DNA of 59,778 nucleotides, taken from positions 1 to 59,778 of the forward strand of contig NZXG01000017.1 in assembly GCA_002701845.1 (NCBI GenBank), written 5' to 3'. The DNA comes from Pseudomonadales bacterium (GTDB lineage: Bacteria > Pseudomonadota > Gammaproteobacteria > Pseudomonadales > Ketobacteraceae). Below are positions 51,956 through 59,778 of the stretch, one piece after another. The translations under genes were made by a program, and so were the position numbers. The notes under the pieces are model-generated. The model searched no databases and was not told the DNA's origin. It saw only the letters and a program-made list of their open reading frames with translations. Positions within the stretch are counted from its first letter, which is position 1, and every line of letters begins with the position of its first letter.

Positions 51956-52854
51956 GACTGGCCTCCCCGGGCGGCCGCCTGCAGCAGGGCCTGGGCCCGG
52001 GCCAGGTGAGGCCGGTCCAGCATAGCGCCTTTGTGACCGATGGTACCCACGCCGGGGTTGGCGGCGAACAGATCGACAATTTCCTGCGCGGCGGCGATCT
52101 CTTCGGCGCTGGGGGTAAAGGCGTCATTGATCACCTCCACCTGGGCCGGGTGTATGGCCAGCATGCCCCGATAACCATCCCGTCGAACCTTCTCCGCCCG
52201 CCGGCGCAGACCCTCCAGATCGCGGAAATCCCCCTGAATGGTTTCGATGGGCTCCACGCCGGCGGCGGCGGCTCCCAACAGACACAGGCTGCGGGCCAGT
52301 TCGTAGGTGAAGCCATAGCTGCCATCGGGGTTGCGGTTGTCACTGGCGCCTACCGCGTCCGCCAGATCCTCGGCACCCCAACTCATGGCCACCAGGCGCG
52401 GTGCGCCGGCATATTGGCCGGTGGTGAACATGCCCTGGGCGGTTTCCGTCACCAGGGCCAGGACCTTGGTGGCACCCTGTTCCATGCCGTTGGCCACTTC
52501 CAGGGCGGAGAGGTAATGGTCCAGCAGGGTGACGTCTTCCGGACCGTAGGTTTTGGGCAGCATGATGCCGCCGGGCCGGGCCGGCATCACCGCCGCCAGA
52601 TCCTGCAGGGTGTAAGGGCCGTCCAGGGGATTGACCCGTACCCACAGCCGGGCGCGCTCCGCTTCCGGCTGTGCCAGCAACAGCGACCGGATCATGTCCC
52701 GGGCGCTGGCTTTATTTTCCTCCGCCACGGCGTCCTCAAGGTCGAAAATCACCACATCGGCGTTGCCGCCGACGGCTTTTTCCATTTTGCGTTCGCTGTC
52801 GCCGGGGGCGAACAGCCAGGAGCGGGCACTGAAGGTTGTTGTTGCGTTGTTCAT
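51952..52854 (-). CDS. HpcH/HpaI (CitE-like) CoA-ester lyase
   Basis: A 300-residue TIM-barrel protein starting at ATG 52854. RSWLFAPGDSERKMEKA, DVVIFDLEDAVAEENKASAR (metal-binding acidic residues), LWVRVNPLDGPY, GIMLPKT and GYRGMLAIHPAQVEVIN match the CitE/citramalyl-CoA/malyl-CoA lyase family. Such enzymes cleave a 3-hydroxyacyl-CoA to acetyl- or propionyl-CoA plus an oxoacid. It is translationally coupled to the CoA-transferase, which suggests a ligation-cleavage pair. Confidence 0.88.
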   Translation of the reverse strand: MNNATTTFSARSWLFAPGDSERKMEKAVGGNADVVIFDLEDAVAEENKASARDMIRSLLLAQPEAERARLWVRVNPLDGPYTLQDLAAVMPARPGGIMLPKTYGPEDVTLLDHYLSALEVANGMEQGATKVLALVTETAQGMFTTGQYAGAPRLVAMSWGAEDLADAVGASDNRNPDGSYGFTYELARSLCLLGAAAAGVEPIETIQGDFRDLEGLRRRAEKVRRDGYRGMLAIHPAQVEVINDAFTPSAEEIAAAQEIVDLFAANPGVGTIGHKGAMLDRPHLARAQALLQAAARGGQS

Positions 52855-52897
52855 TCTGGGTTGGCTTCCTCGGTTATTGGCGCTTCTCTGGTGACGG

Positions 52898-54064
52898 TCA
52901 GTAGGACTTGGGCAGTTCCAGTACCCGTTCGGCAATAAAATTCAGAATCATGTGCGGGCTCACCGGGGCGGTGCGGGGGATCAATACTTCCCGCAGATAG
53001 CGCTCCACATGATATTCCTTGGCGTAGCCCATGCCCCCCAGGGTCAGTATGGCAGTGTGACAGGCTTCGAACCCGGCTTCCGCCGCCAGGTATTTACCGG
53101 TATTGGCTTCCACCCCACACTCCTGACCCTGGTCGAACAGGCTGGCGGATTTCATCACCATCAGATTGGCGGCCTCCACCTGGGCCCAGCACTTGGCCAG
53201 CGGGTGCTGGATACCCTGGTTCATGCCGATGGGGCGATCGAACACCACCCGCTCGCGGGCGTATTGGGCGGCTTTCTGGATTGCCACCCGGCCCAGACCA
53301 ATGGCTTCCGCCCCTAAAAGGATCCGTTCCGGATTCAGTCCCTGCAGAATGATTTTAAAGCCTTCACCCTCCTCACCAATACGATCCTCTTCGGGGATGA
53401 TGAGATCGTTGATAAACAGCATATTGGAGCCCACCGCATGGCGCCCCATTTTGGGAATCAGCCGGGTTTCAATCCTGCTCCGGTCCAGGTCGGTGAAAAA
53501 CAGCGACAGGCCCTGGGTTTTGCGTTTGCATTCCGCCAGGGGCGTAGTGCGGGCCAGCAGCATCATTTTATCCGCCACATGGGCGTTGGTGATCCAGATT
53601 TTCTCGCCGTTGACCCGGTAGCCTTCGGCGCATTTTTCCGCCCGGGTTTTCAGCTTGGTGGTATCCAGGCCTACGTTGGGCTCCGTGACGGCAAAACACA
53701 TCTTCTGTTGCCCGGACAGTAACGGGGGGGTCATCCGCTGGCGCTGTTCCTCGGTGCCGAACCGGGCCACCGGCTCCAGGCTGAATACCGGGCCGTGAAT
53801 GCTGGAGGCGGCGGTCATGCCGCCGCCGGACTCGGATACTGCCTGCATCATAATGGCCGCTTCGCTGATGCCCAGTTCGGCGCCACCCACAGCTTCGGGC
53901 ATGGCCACCCCCAGCCAGCCGGCCTCCGCCATGGATTGGTAGAACTCAAAAGGAAACTCGCCCTTTTTATCCACTTCCAGCCAGTAATCGTCGGAAAACC
54001 GCGAGCAGTGCTTGAGTACTGTGTCGCGGATGTTGGTCTGATCCTGGTTCAGGGAAAAATCCAC
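52898..54064 (-). CDS. Acyl-CoA dehydrogenase
   Basis: A 388-residue flavoenzyme: AVTEPNVGLDTTKL, EKIWITNAHVADKM, ILGGMGYAKEYHVERYLREV. The position of the usual late catalytic Glu reads RTAPVSPHMIL, so the base may come from elsewhere (Glu in AKEYHVER) as in IVD- or LCAD-type enzymes. It is third in the Rieske-CaiB operon and is expected to desaturate the CoA ester formed by CaiB. Confidence 0.87.
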   Translation of the reverse strand: MDFSLNQDQTNIRDTVLKHCSRFSDDYWLEVDKKGEFPFEFYQSMAEAGWLGVAMPEAVGGAELGISEAAIMMQAVSESGGGMTAASSIHGPVFSLEPVARFGTEEQRQRMTPPLLSGQQKMCFAVTEPNVGLDTTKLKTRAEKCAEGYRVNGEKIWITNAHVADKMMLLARTTPLAECKRKTQGLSLFFTDLDRSRIETRLIPKMGRHAVGSNMLFINDLIIPEEDRIGEEGEGFKIILQGLNPERILLGAEAIGLGRVAIQKAAQYARERVVFDRPIGMNQGIQHPLAKCWAQVEAANLMVMKSASLFDQGQECGVEANTGKYLAAEAGFEACHTAILTLGGMGYAKEYHVERYLREVLIPRTAPVSPHMILNFIAERVLELPKSY

Positions 54065-54125
54065 CGTTTGACTCCTTTAGTGCATGCTTGGGTAGATCGC
54101 CGGGAAATGTGGTCAGAGCCGAGGC

Positions 54126-55298
54126 TTACAGACTGTCGGCCTGATCTTCGGCGTCGCCATCGCCCTGCAACCATGCCAGTATCGCTTCGGTATCCGCGCC
54201 GGCCCGGGGGGCGGGACCATGGACCTTGCCCGGTGTTTTGGAAAACCAGGTAGGCACCCCCGGGAAGCGGATGGGCCCATTGGGGGAGTCCACGGTTTGA
54301 AAGAAGTTTACCGCGTTCAGGTGTTCGTTATCGAACAACTCATCCAGGGATCTTACCGGGGCCGCCGGTATGTCCAGGCCCCGCAGCAATTCCAGCCACT
54401 CATCCGTGGTGCGCTCCATAAAGGTCTGGGCCAGCAGGGAATAGACTTCCCCAATCCGCGCCGCCCGCTGTTCCAGGGTGGCGAACTCCTCACTGGCCCA
54501 GGCCGGCTGCACCGCCTGCATAAAGGCCGCCCATTGTTTGTCGTTGTACACCACGGCTGAGATCTGGCCGTCCTTGGTGCGGTAGGGTTTGCGGTTGGGA
54601 TTGACAGCCCGGGGATAGACCGCCGGCCCCAGGGCCGGGTCGAACAGGGTGCCATTGGCGTGTTCCACCAGCATAAAGGCGGCCATGGTCTCGAACATGC
54701 TTACCTCCACCTCCTGGCCCTCACCGGTGCGCTCGCGATGAAACAGCGCCATGGCGGTGGCATAGACCGCGGTCATCCCCGCTACCTTGTCGGCGATGAT
54801 GGAGCCCACGTAATTGGTTTCCCCGGTAAGCTGTGCCTGGGCGAAGGTCAGCCCGCAGTCCGCCTGGATGGTGTCATCATAGGCGGTGTAATCCCGGTAG
54901 GGCCCGTTGCGGCCATAACCATAGCAATTGGTATAAACAATGGTGGGGTTGATCTCAGCCACCTGTTGGTAACTAAAACCCAGCTTGGCGATGGCCCGGG
55001 CCCGCATGGAGTGGATAAACACATCGGCGGACTGGATCAGTTTTTTCAGGGTGGCCTGGCCCTCTGTTGAGCGCAGATCCAGGGTGACACTGCGCTTGCC
55101 CCGGTTGATGTTGACGAACACGCCCCCCAGGCCCCGTTCCGGGCCCACCGAAATAAAGCGGGTGGCGTCCCCCGCCGGAGGTTCGATCTTGATCACGTCC
55201 GCCCCCATATCCGCCAGAATCTGGGTGCAATACGGGCCCATCACCATGGCGGTGAGGTCAATAACTCGGACACCTGACAACGGTCCTGACTTTTTCAC
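54126..55298 (-). CDS. CaiB/BaiF family (class III) CoA-transferase
   Basis: A 390-residue enzyme: VRVIDLTAMVMGPYCTQILADMGADVIKIEPP start split over the first fold, VNINRGKRSVTLDLRS, YTAYDDTIQADCGLT, and DKVAGMTAVYATAMALFHRE with the catalytic Asp. It forms a CoA thioester by exchange with another CoA ester. Complete, unlike the CaiB part at 15303. It follows the Rieske gene by 60 bp. Confidence 0.9.
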   Translation of the reverse strand: MKKSGPLSGVRVIDLTAMVMGPYCTQILADMGADVIKIEPPAGDATRFISVGPERGLGGVFVNINRGKRSVTLDLRSTEGQATLKKLIQSADVFIHSMRARAIAKLGFSYQQVAEINPTIVYTNCYGYGRNGPYRDYTAYDDTIQADCGLTFAQAQLTGETNYVGSIIADKVAGMTAVYATAMALFHRERTGEGQEVEVSMFETMAAFMLVEHANGTLFDPALGPAVYPRAVNPNRKPYRTKDGQISAVVYNDKQWAAFMQAVQPAWASEEFATLEQRAARIGEVYSLLAQTFMERTTDEWLELLRGLDIPAAPVRSLDELFDNEHLNAVNFFQTVDSPNGPIRFPGVPTWFSKTPGKVHGPAPRAGADTEAILAWLQGDGDAEDQADSL

Positions 55299-55358
55299 TG
55301 TGCGTGATCCTCCAGCGCGGTTCGTGATTATTGTTGTGATTTGTCTTGTAACGGGCTG

Positions 55359-56729
55359 CTATTTCTTCAGTTGGCAGGGTTGCCCGGCTTCCATGTATTT
55401 GGCCAGATTACGGTGCAGGTTGGCGACGCTTCGCTCCATAAACGGATTGGGCTTGGCGCCGTTGAAACCCAGGGATTTCATGCCTTCCTGCACCGCCGCC
55501 ATATTGGAAAAATCCTGCCCCAGCACGTAGCACCAGGCTTCGGCGGTGGCCTCGCAGAATTCCCATTCGGTCTCCGGTTCCTTACCTTCCGGATAAAGTT
55601 CGTAAACGGCACCCTCGAAGATGCATTGGTCCGGATCGCCTTTGTAGGGACGGGCGCTGTAGCAGAGCATGTTGTTGACGGAGTGACCGATCTGAAAGTT
55701 GGGGAATACCTGCCAGGCGGTGCCGGATTTACCCACATGCTCCGGATCCACGTCGGGCCAGACCATGCCCCGGGCCTCGTCGTCCGCCCTGGCAGACTTG
55801 AGCCAGTGCTGCAGCACTTCGGTGGGCGGCGTGCCTTCCGGCAGTTCGTCCTTCAACCGGCGGGCGGCGTTCACCAGGGTTTCGGTGGTATTGGTGTTGG
55901 CGTTGTTCCACACGTATTCCTGCATTTCGGCAGTGGCGATGCGGGGGTCGTCGTTATCACTCAGGCGCAGTTTGGCGGACTGGTTTTTGTCCATTTCCTT
56001 GGCGGTGACATAGCCGATATTGCTGTGTTTGCCATGGGACTGGGACCAGCCGCGGAATGCCCCGTAGCGGTTGAACTCCGGGTGGGTGGTCTGCACGTGA
56101 TAGGTCTCGCAGAAGGCCTCCATGGCCACCTTCCAGTTGCAGTTGAAAATGCCCCACTTGCGCCAGCGCACCCGCATGTTCTGTAGTTGAAACGGATCCA
56201 GCATTTCCGGCACCGGGGCCAGAAAGTCCGCCAGCGGTTCACAGTCCGGGTCCATGTTAATCCAGATCCAGCCGCCCCAGGTGTCCAGTTGCACTGCGGT
56301 CAGCCCGGCGCAGTGGTCCACCGCGCCCTGCCAGTCCTCCTGGGAGGGAATATGGGTGTTCTCCCCATCCAGGCCGAAGCGCCAGCCGTGATAGCCGCAA
56401 ACGAACTGACTGCGGGCCCCTCTGGCGTTGCGTTTGCCGGGGGGCACGTCCACCAGCCGGCGGCCCCGGTGAGGGCACACATTGTGGAAGGCGTTCAGTT
56501 GGTTGTCGGGGGCGCGGGTGATGATGATGGAGTCGTCCCCCACATCGAAGGTGATAAAGTTGCCGGGATTGGGCACCTCTTCCACCCGGCCCGCCTGCAG
56601 CCACACCCTGCGCCACAGCCGGTCGCGCTCGGCTTGGGCATACGCCTTTGACGTGTAGGCCTCCGGCGGGATAATAACGGCGGATTCCAGATCGGACTCA
56701 GTGGTTGCGGGGTGTTCGGATTGGCTCAT
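55359..56729 (-). CDS. Rieske non-haem iron oxygenase, alpha subunit
   Basis: A 456-residue oxygenase from ATG 56729 (the frame opens at 56762). The Rieske centre is CPHRGRRL with CGYHGWRFG (C-x-H...C-x2-H, about residues 82-112). The mononuclear iron site has EAFCETYHVQTTHPE (two His), with a late Asp in LGQDFSN as likely third ligand. The family (phenylpropionate/carnitine-oxygenase-like) hydroxylates aromatic or aliphatic substrates. No beta subunit is adjacent; the divergent flavoprotein at 57365 may feed electrons. First gene of the eight-gene operon. Confidence 0.88.
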   Translation of the reverse strand: MSQSEHPATTESDLESAVIIPPEAYTSKAYAQAERDRLWRRVWLQAGRVEEVPNPGNFITFDVGDDSIIITRAPDNQLNAFHNVCPHRGRRLVDVPPGKRNARGARSQFVCGYHGWRFGLDGENTHIPSQEDWQGAVDHCAGLTAVQLDTWGGWIWINMDPDCEPLADFLAPVPEMLDPFQLQNMRVRWRKWGIFNCNWKVAMEAFCETYHVQTTHPEFNRYGAFRGWSQSHGKHSNIGYVTAKEMDKNQSAKLRLSDNDDPRIATAEMQEYVWNNANTNTTETLVNAARRLKDELPEGTPPTEVLQHWLKSARADDEARGMVWPDVDPEHVGKSGTAWQVFPNFQIGHSVNNMLCYSARPYKGDPDQCIFEGAVYELYPEGKEPETEWEFCEATAEAWCYVLGQDFSNMAAVQEGMKSLGFNGAKPNPFMERSVANLHRNLAKYMEAGQPCQLKK

Positions 56730-57364
56730 GCTGGATTCCCTCGATGACATTCTGAATGGCATTCTGACCTGGTGTTTGTGGCAGGCCTTTGACCTTCAAT
56801 TGCCGGCATCGCCTGCCTGGAGGCGCTGAATCCGGCTTGTAATTATCGTAAATGTCCAGACATATAAGATTGCATATTGTTTGGCTCTAATCAATAAGAA
56901 ACTGACTTGTAGGGCGATATGATCTATTTGTCCGTACAATTGGGTTAGCGCGACAGCGCTGGCTGTCGCGGCCATTGACGGCCCGGTGGCCAGCGGCAGT
57001 GGCGCCCCGGGGAGTGGGTCTCCGGCCCCGGTACGCGGGTCTGGCGCGGAGATCAAAGCCCACTGCACCGGCAATTACCCCGGTTTTCATCGGTGCTTAC
57101 ATTGTTTAACCGGGGTACTGCGGTTAATATCGGTGTTTTACCGACTAAGGGGAGCGAGGGGGCCGGCCTGTGGCGGGACCCTGTTGCCCGGATTGCGACA
57201 GGAATGTCCCTAAACATTCGGGGGGTTGCAGCGCCCTGTTATCACCTCCTGTCCAGGGACAGGGCTCAGGTTGCAACCGGACTACCATTCACCAGACAAG
57301 TAATGAATTTGGGCTGGCGCCTCAGGGCCGGGGGTGAGCGTCAGGTCCCAACGAGAGTACAGTT
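56730..57364. promoter_or_regulatory. Divergent control region of Rieske operon and flavoprotein gene
   Basis: A 635-bp gap without a credible gene. It holds palindromes ATGTCCAGACAT (56852-56863) and TTGTCCGTACAA (56928-56939), sharing TGTCC-NN-ACA, and AATGT...ACATT (57203-57218). A GCCCTGT/ACAGGGC inverted repeat lies at 57233-57265. No regulator gene is adjacent. Confidence 0.45.
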
Positions 57365-58600
57365 ATGACAACAGAACAAACCTGTGTAATTATCGGCGCC
57401 AGCCACGCGGGCGCCCAGCTTGCCACCAGTCTGCGGAAAGAAGGCTGGGAAGGCCGGATCCTGGTGATCGGGGATGAGCCTACCGCGCCCTATCACCGGC
57501 CACCCCTGTCCAAGGCACTGCTGAATGGGGAAAAAACCGCGGAAGAAATTGATATCTTCAAGCCGTCCATCTACGAGAAAGCCGGGGTGGATATGTTGCT
57601 GGGAACCCGGGTGGAATCCATCGACCGGGAAGGCAAAACCCTGGTACTGGATAATCGTGAGACGATTCAGTACGACAAACTGGCCCTGTGTACCGGCGCC
57701 CGGGTGCGCACCCTGGATATCCCCGGGGTGCATCTGGACGGGGTGTTTTATCTGCGGACCCTGAAGGATTCCCAGCAGATCCAGGCGGCAGTGAAGCCCG
57801 GCAACAAAGCGGTGATCGTGGGGGGCGGGTATATCGGCTTGGAAACCGCCGCCTCCCTGTCCAAGCTGGGGATGGAAGTCACCGTTCTGGAGATGATGGA
57901 CCGGGTACTGGAACGGGTGACCGCGGAAGAGCTTTCCGCCTATTACACCAAATTGCATCAGCGTCATGGGGTGCAGATCATTACCGGTGCCCAGGCCATG
58001 GCCTTGCACGGTGAAGGTAATGTGCAACAGGTGATCTGCAATGATGACCGGGTGCTGGATGCGGATATGGTCATCATCGGCATTGGAGTGATTCCCAACA
58101 CCGAGCTGGCCGAGGATTGTGGCCTGGAAGTGGGCAACGGCATTATCGTGGATGAGTACGCCCGCACCAAAGACCCGGATATCGTGGCCGCCGGCGACTG
58201 CACGTTTCACCCCAACAGCCTGCTGGGCTATCCCTTGCGGCTGGAATCCGTGCCCAACGCCATGGACCAGGCGAAGAGTGCGGCTGCCACCCTCTGCGGT
58301 AAAGAGAAAAAATACGCGGCACTGCCCTGGTTCTGGTCCGACCAGTACAATATCAAGCTGCAGATAGCCGGGTTTAACAAAGGGTACGATCAGGTGGTGC
58401 TGCGGGGTGATCCGGACACGGATCAGTTCGTGGCCTGGTACCTGAAGGGCGGCCAGTTGCTGGCGGCGGACTGCATCAACAGTCCCAAGGAATTTATGCA
58501 GGCCAAGAAACTGATCAGCCTGAAGGCCAAGGTGGAGCCCAAGGATCTGGCGGATCCCGAGTTCGATTTACTGGCATTTACCAAGGCGTTATCCGCCTGA
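57365..58600 (+). CDS. FAD-dependent ferredoxin/rubredoxin reductase
   Basis: A 411-residue reductase of the putidaredoxin-reductase type: IIGASHAGAQLATSLRKEG (FAD), PYHRPPLSKALL, VIVGGGYIGLETAA (NADH) and VAAGDCTFHPN. It passes electrons from NAD(P)H to a [2Fe-2S] ferredoxin. Divergent from the Rieske operon, so it probably supplies that oxygenase. It could also serve the P450-ferredoxin pair at 43-45 kb. A GC-rich hairpin follows. Confidence 0.9.
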   Translation: MTTEQTCVIIGASHAGAQLATSLRKEGWEGRILVIGDEPTAPYHRPPLSKALLNGEKTAEEIDIFKPSIYEKAGVDMLLGTRVESIDREGKTLVLDNRETIQYDKLALCTGARVRTLDIPGVHLDGVFYLRTLKDSQQIQAAVKPGNKAVIVGGGYIGLETAASLSKLGMEVTVLEMMDRVLERVTAEELSAYYTKLHQRHGVQIITGAQAMALHGEGNVQQVICNDDRVLDADMVIIGIGVIPNTELAEDCGLEVGNGIIVDEYARTKDPDIVAAGDCTFHPNSLLGYPLRLESVPNAMDQAKSAAATLCGKEKKYAALPWFWSDQYNIKLQIAGFNKGYDQVVLRGDPDTDQFVAWYLKGGQLLAADCINSPKEFMQAKKLISLKAKVEPKDLADPEFDLLAFTKALSA

Positions 58601-58610
58601 TCTCCTGACT

Positions 58611-58642
58611 CCGGCCGCGCCGCCGCTGAGGGGCGCGGCCGG
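58611..58642. terminator. GC-rich hairpin after the reductase gene
   Basis: CCGGCCGCGCC (58611-58621) pairs perfectly with GGCGCGGCCGG (58632-58642). There is no T-run, so it is at best a partial or factor-dependent terminator. Confidence 0.45.
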
Positions 58643-58708
58643 GTCTGTGCCACGGCCCCAAGCCGGGATTCGAGTAAGTCGTTCACCGTCTGTGATTCGG
58701 AGTAGCGT

Positions 58709-59452
58709 GTGGAACCCGTGCCTTCACCCCATGACCGCCACCGCCATTACCGCTACTACGATTATCTGATGGCGGCCTTCGTTACCGTGTTGCTCTGCTC
58801 CAACCTGATTGGGCCGGCCAAGGTGGCGGAGGTGGATTTTTCCTGGTTGCCACTGGTGGGTGGGGCGCTGGTATTCGGTGCCGGCAACATCTTCTTTCCC
58901 ATCAGTTATATCTTTGGCGATGTGCTCACTGAGGTGTACGGCTACGCCCGCACCCGCAAAGTGATCTGGGCCGGTTTCTTCGCCATCATCTTCGCCTCTA
59001 TCATGAGTGCAGTGATCATTCAACTGCCGGTGGCGGGGTCTGAGCCTTTCAATCAGAGCCTGCAAACCTCGCTGGAGATTGTATTTGGCAATACCTGGCG
59101 GGTGGTGGTGGCTTCGATTCTGGCGTTCTGGGTGGGGGATTTTGTCAACGCCTATGTGCTGGCCAAGATGAAGCTCTGGACCCGGGGCAAGTACCTGTGG
59201 ACCCGCACCATCGGTTCTACCATATTCGGCCAGGGTATCGACAGCCTGATCTTCTACCCCATCGCGTTTTATGGGATCTGGGAAAACCAGACCCTGCTGC
59301 AGGTGATTCTGTTTAACGGCCTGTTTAAGATCAGCATCGAAGTGATCATGACCCCGGCCACCTACGCGGTGGTAGGCTGGCTGAAGCGTCGGGAGGGAGA
59401 GGATTTTTACGACACGGACACCAACTTCACGCCGTTTTCGGTCAGCGACTGA
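58709..59452 (+). CDS. yhhQ: Queuosine precursor transporter, YhhQ/VUT family
   Basis: A 247-residue membrane protein with about six helices. FPISYIFGDVLTEVYGY and SILAFWVGDFVNAYVLAKMK, RTIGSTIFGQGIDSLIF are hallmarks of the YhhQ/QPTR family, which takes up 7-cyano- or 7-aminomethyl-7-deazaguanine for tRNA queuosine. The start is GTG 58709 with CGGAG 6 bp upstream. Unrelated to the catabolic operon. Intact. Confidence 0.9.
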   Translation: MEPVPSPHDRHRHYRYYDYLMAAFVTVLLCSNLIGPAKVAEVDFSWLPLVGGALVFGAGNIFFPISYIFGDVLTEVYGYARTRKVIWAGFFAIIFASIMSAVIIQLPVAGSEPFNQSLQTSLEIVFGNTWRVVVASILAFWVGDFVNAYVLAKMKLWTRGKYLWTRTIGSTIFGQGIDSLIFYPIAFYGIWENQTLLQVILFNGLFKISIEVIMTPATYAVVGWLKRREGEDFYDTDTNFTPFSVSD

Positions 59453-59664
59453 AGGTCGCCCGCCGCTGCCTTGCTTCGATGCCTGCACCCCTCCCAGGTG
59501 ACATCCTAAAACACTTAGATTCGCCTTTCGTCCGGGCGTAGACCAATTCGTCGGAATGTCGAGTCGGGTTGGTAAATATTTTGTAAGCTCGAATTTACCT
59601 ACGGTAATACATCCACACCTTTTCTCAACTGCAGGTTTCGCCAAGGCAGTGTAAATATTGAACA
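59453..59664. other. Intergenic region before the right IS copy
   Basis: 212 bp of non-coding sequence with lower GC toward the right. No gene or convincing hairpin was seen. It ends at TTAA (59669-59672), the presumed target of the right element copy. Confidence 0.5.
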
Positions 59665-59762
59665 ACTATTAACCCGGCATTCAAATATATCTGCTAAGCG
59701 GCATATTTGATTTTGTCATGTTCAAAATACTTTCTTACTCGGCTCGGCTTTCTTTGGAGCAT
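59665..59762 (+). mobile_element. Insertion-sequence end, right copy (partial)
   Basis: Inverted copy of 1-98 (97 of 98 identical). The element end seems to start with CCCGGC next to TTAA. The rest of the element lies beyond the window. The orientation is opposite to the left copy, with both internal genes reading outward. Confidence 0.7.
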
Positions 59763-59768
59763 ATTCAT

Positions 59769-59778
59769 ATGCGCTCGG
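59769..59778 (+). CDS. Start of a gene inside the right IS copy (partial, probable transposase)
   Basis: ATG 59769 has GGAG about 9 bp upstream (59756-59759) and gives Met-Arg-Ser before the window ends. It is probably the transposase start, judged only by position within the repeated element. Confidence 0.35.

Noticed and set aside
58611-58642. A riboswitch upstream of the queuosine transporter gene
   Set aside because: The 109-bp leader shows a GC hairpin but no recognisable preQ1 aptamer (no C-rich stem with A-rich tail pseudoknot), so it is better seen as the end of the reductase transcript.

Overview
The window looks like chromosomal DNA of a GC-rich, probably marine, gammaproteobacterium (Cellvibrionales/Pseudomonadales-like). 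Reasons are the gene content (a Vibrio-type Zrg zinc locus with Zur, a Pho-regulated pst operon, many acyl-CoA and steroid-type catabolic genes), Shine-Dalgarno starts and gammaproteobacterial-style proteins. The taxonomy is inference. No rRNA, tRNA, CRISPR array or phage gene was seen.

Both ends run into the same repeat: bases 1-98 are the reverse complement of 59665-59762 with one mismatch. It looks like the left end of an insertion sequence whose gene reads out of the window on each side. The left copy sits in TTAA inside a frdC-like gene, leaving only its 5' end.

Layout. 0.4-4.2 kb: zinc uptake and sensing (FtsX-type permease, ATPase, DUF3299 lipoprotein, Zur, His-rich DUF2796 protein). 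4.4-7.1 kb: a phosphoesterase and a type II NADH dehydrogenase fused to a cyclic-nucleotide-binding domain. 7.15-12.9 kb: Pho box, pstS, an intra-operon terminator, pstC-pstA-pstB, a second lipoprotein PstS, and a Doc/Fic-like protein without the catalytic histidine. 13.0-14.3 kb: FolM-like reductase and FolK. 14.3-48.3 kb: acyl-CoA/steroid-type catabolism (crotonases, CoA-transferase, SDRs, acyl-CoA dehydrogenases, thiolase, thioesterases, KstD-like dehydrogenase, P450 with ferredoxin, AcuI-like reductase) with GntR and TetR regulators and a TonB receptor. 48.4-57.4 kb: an intact eight-gene minus-strand operon (Rieske oxygenase, CaiB, acyl-CoA dehydrogenase, CitE-like lyase, CoA-transferase, two crotonases, CMD protein) facing a ferredoxin-reductase gene. 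58.7-59.5 kb: a YhhQ-type queuosine-precursor transporter.

Two points stand out. First, gene damage clusters in the central catabolic part: frameshifts, an amber stop, gene-to-gene fusion joints and 5' stubs of deleted genes. The flanking 0.4-14 kb and 48.4-59.5 kb are intact. This fits ongoing loss of a lipid/steroid catabolic island, although single-base indels could in part be sequencing errors. Second, the palindrome CAACA-(A/T)-TGTTG occurs in three intergenic regions beside catabolic genes, two of them also beside TetR genes, which suggests a shared operator. The most promising undescribed system is the Rieske-CaiB-lyase operon at 48.4-57.4 kb.
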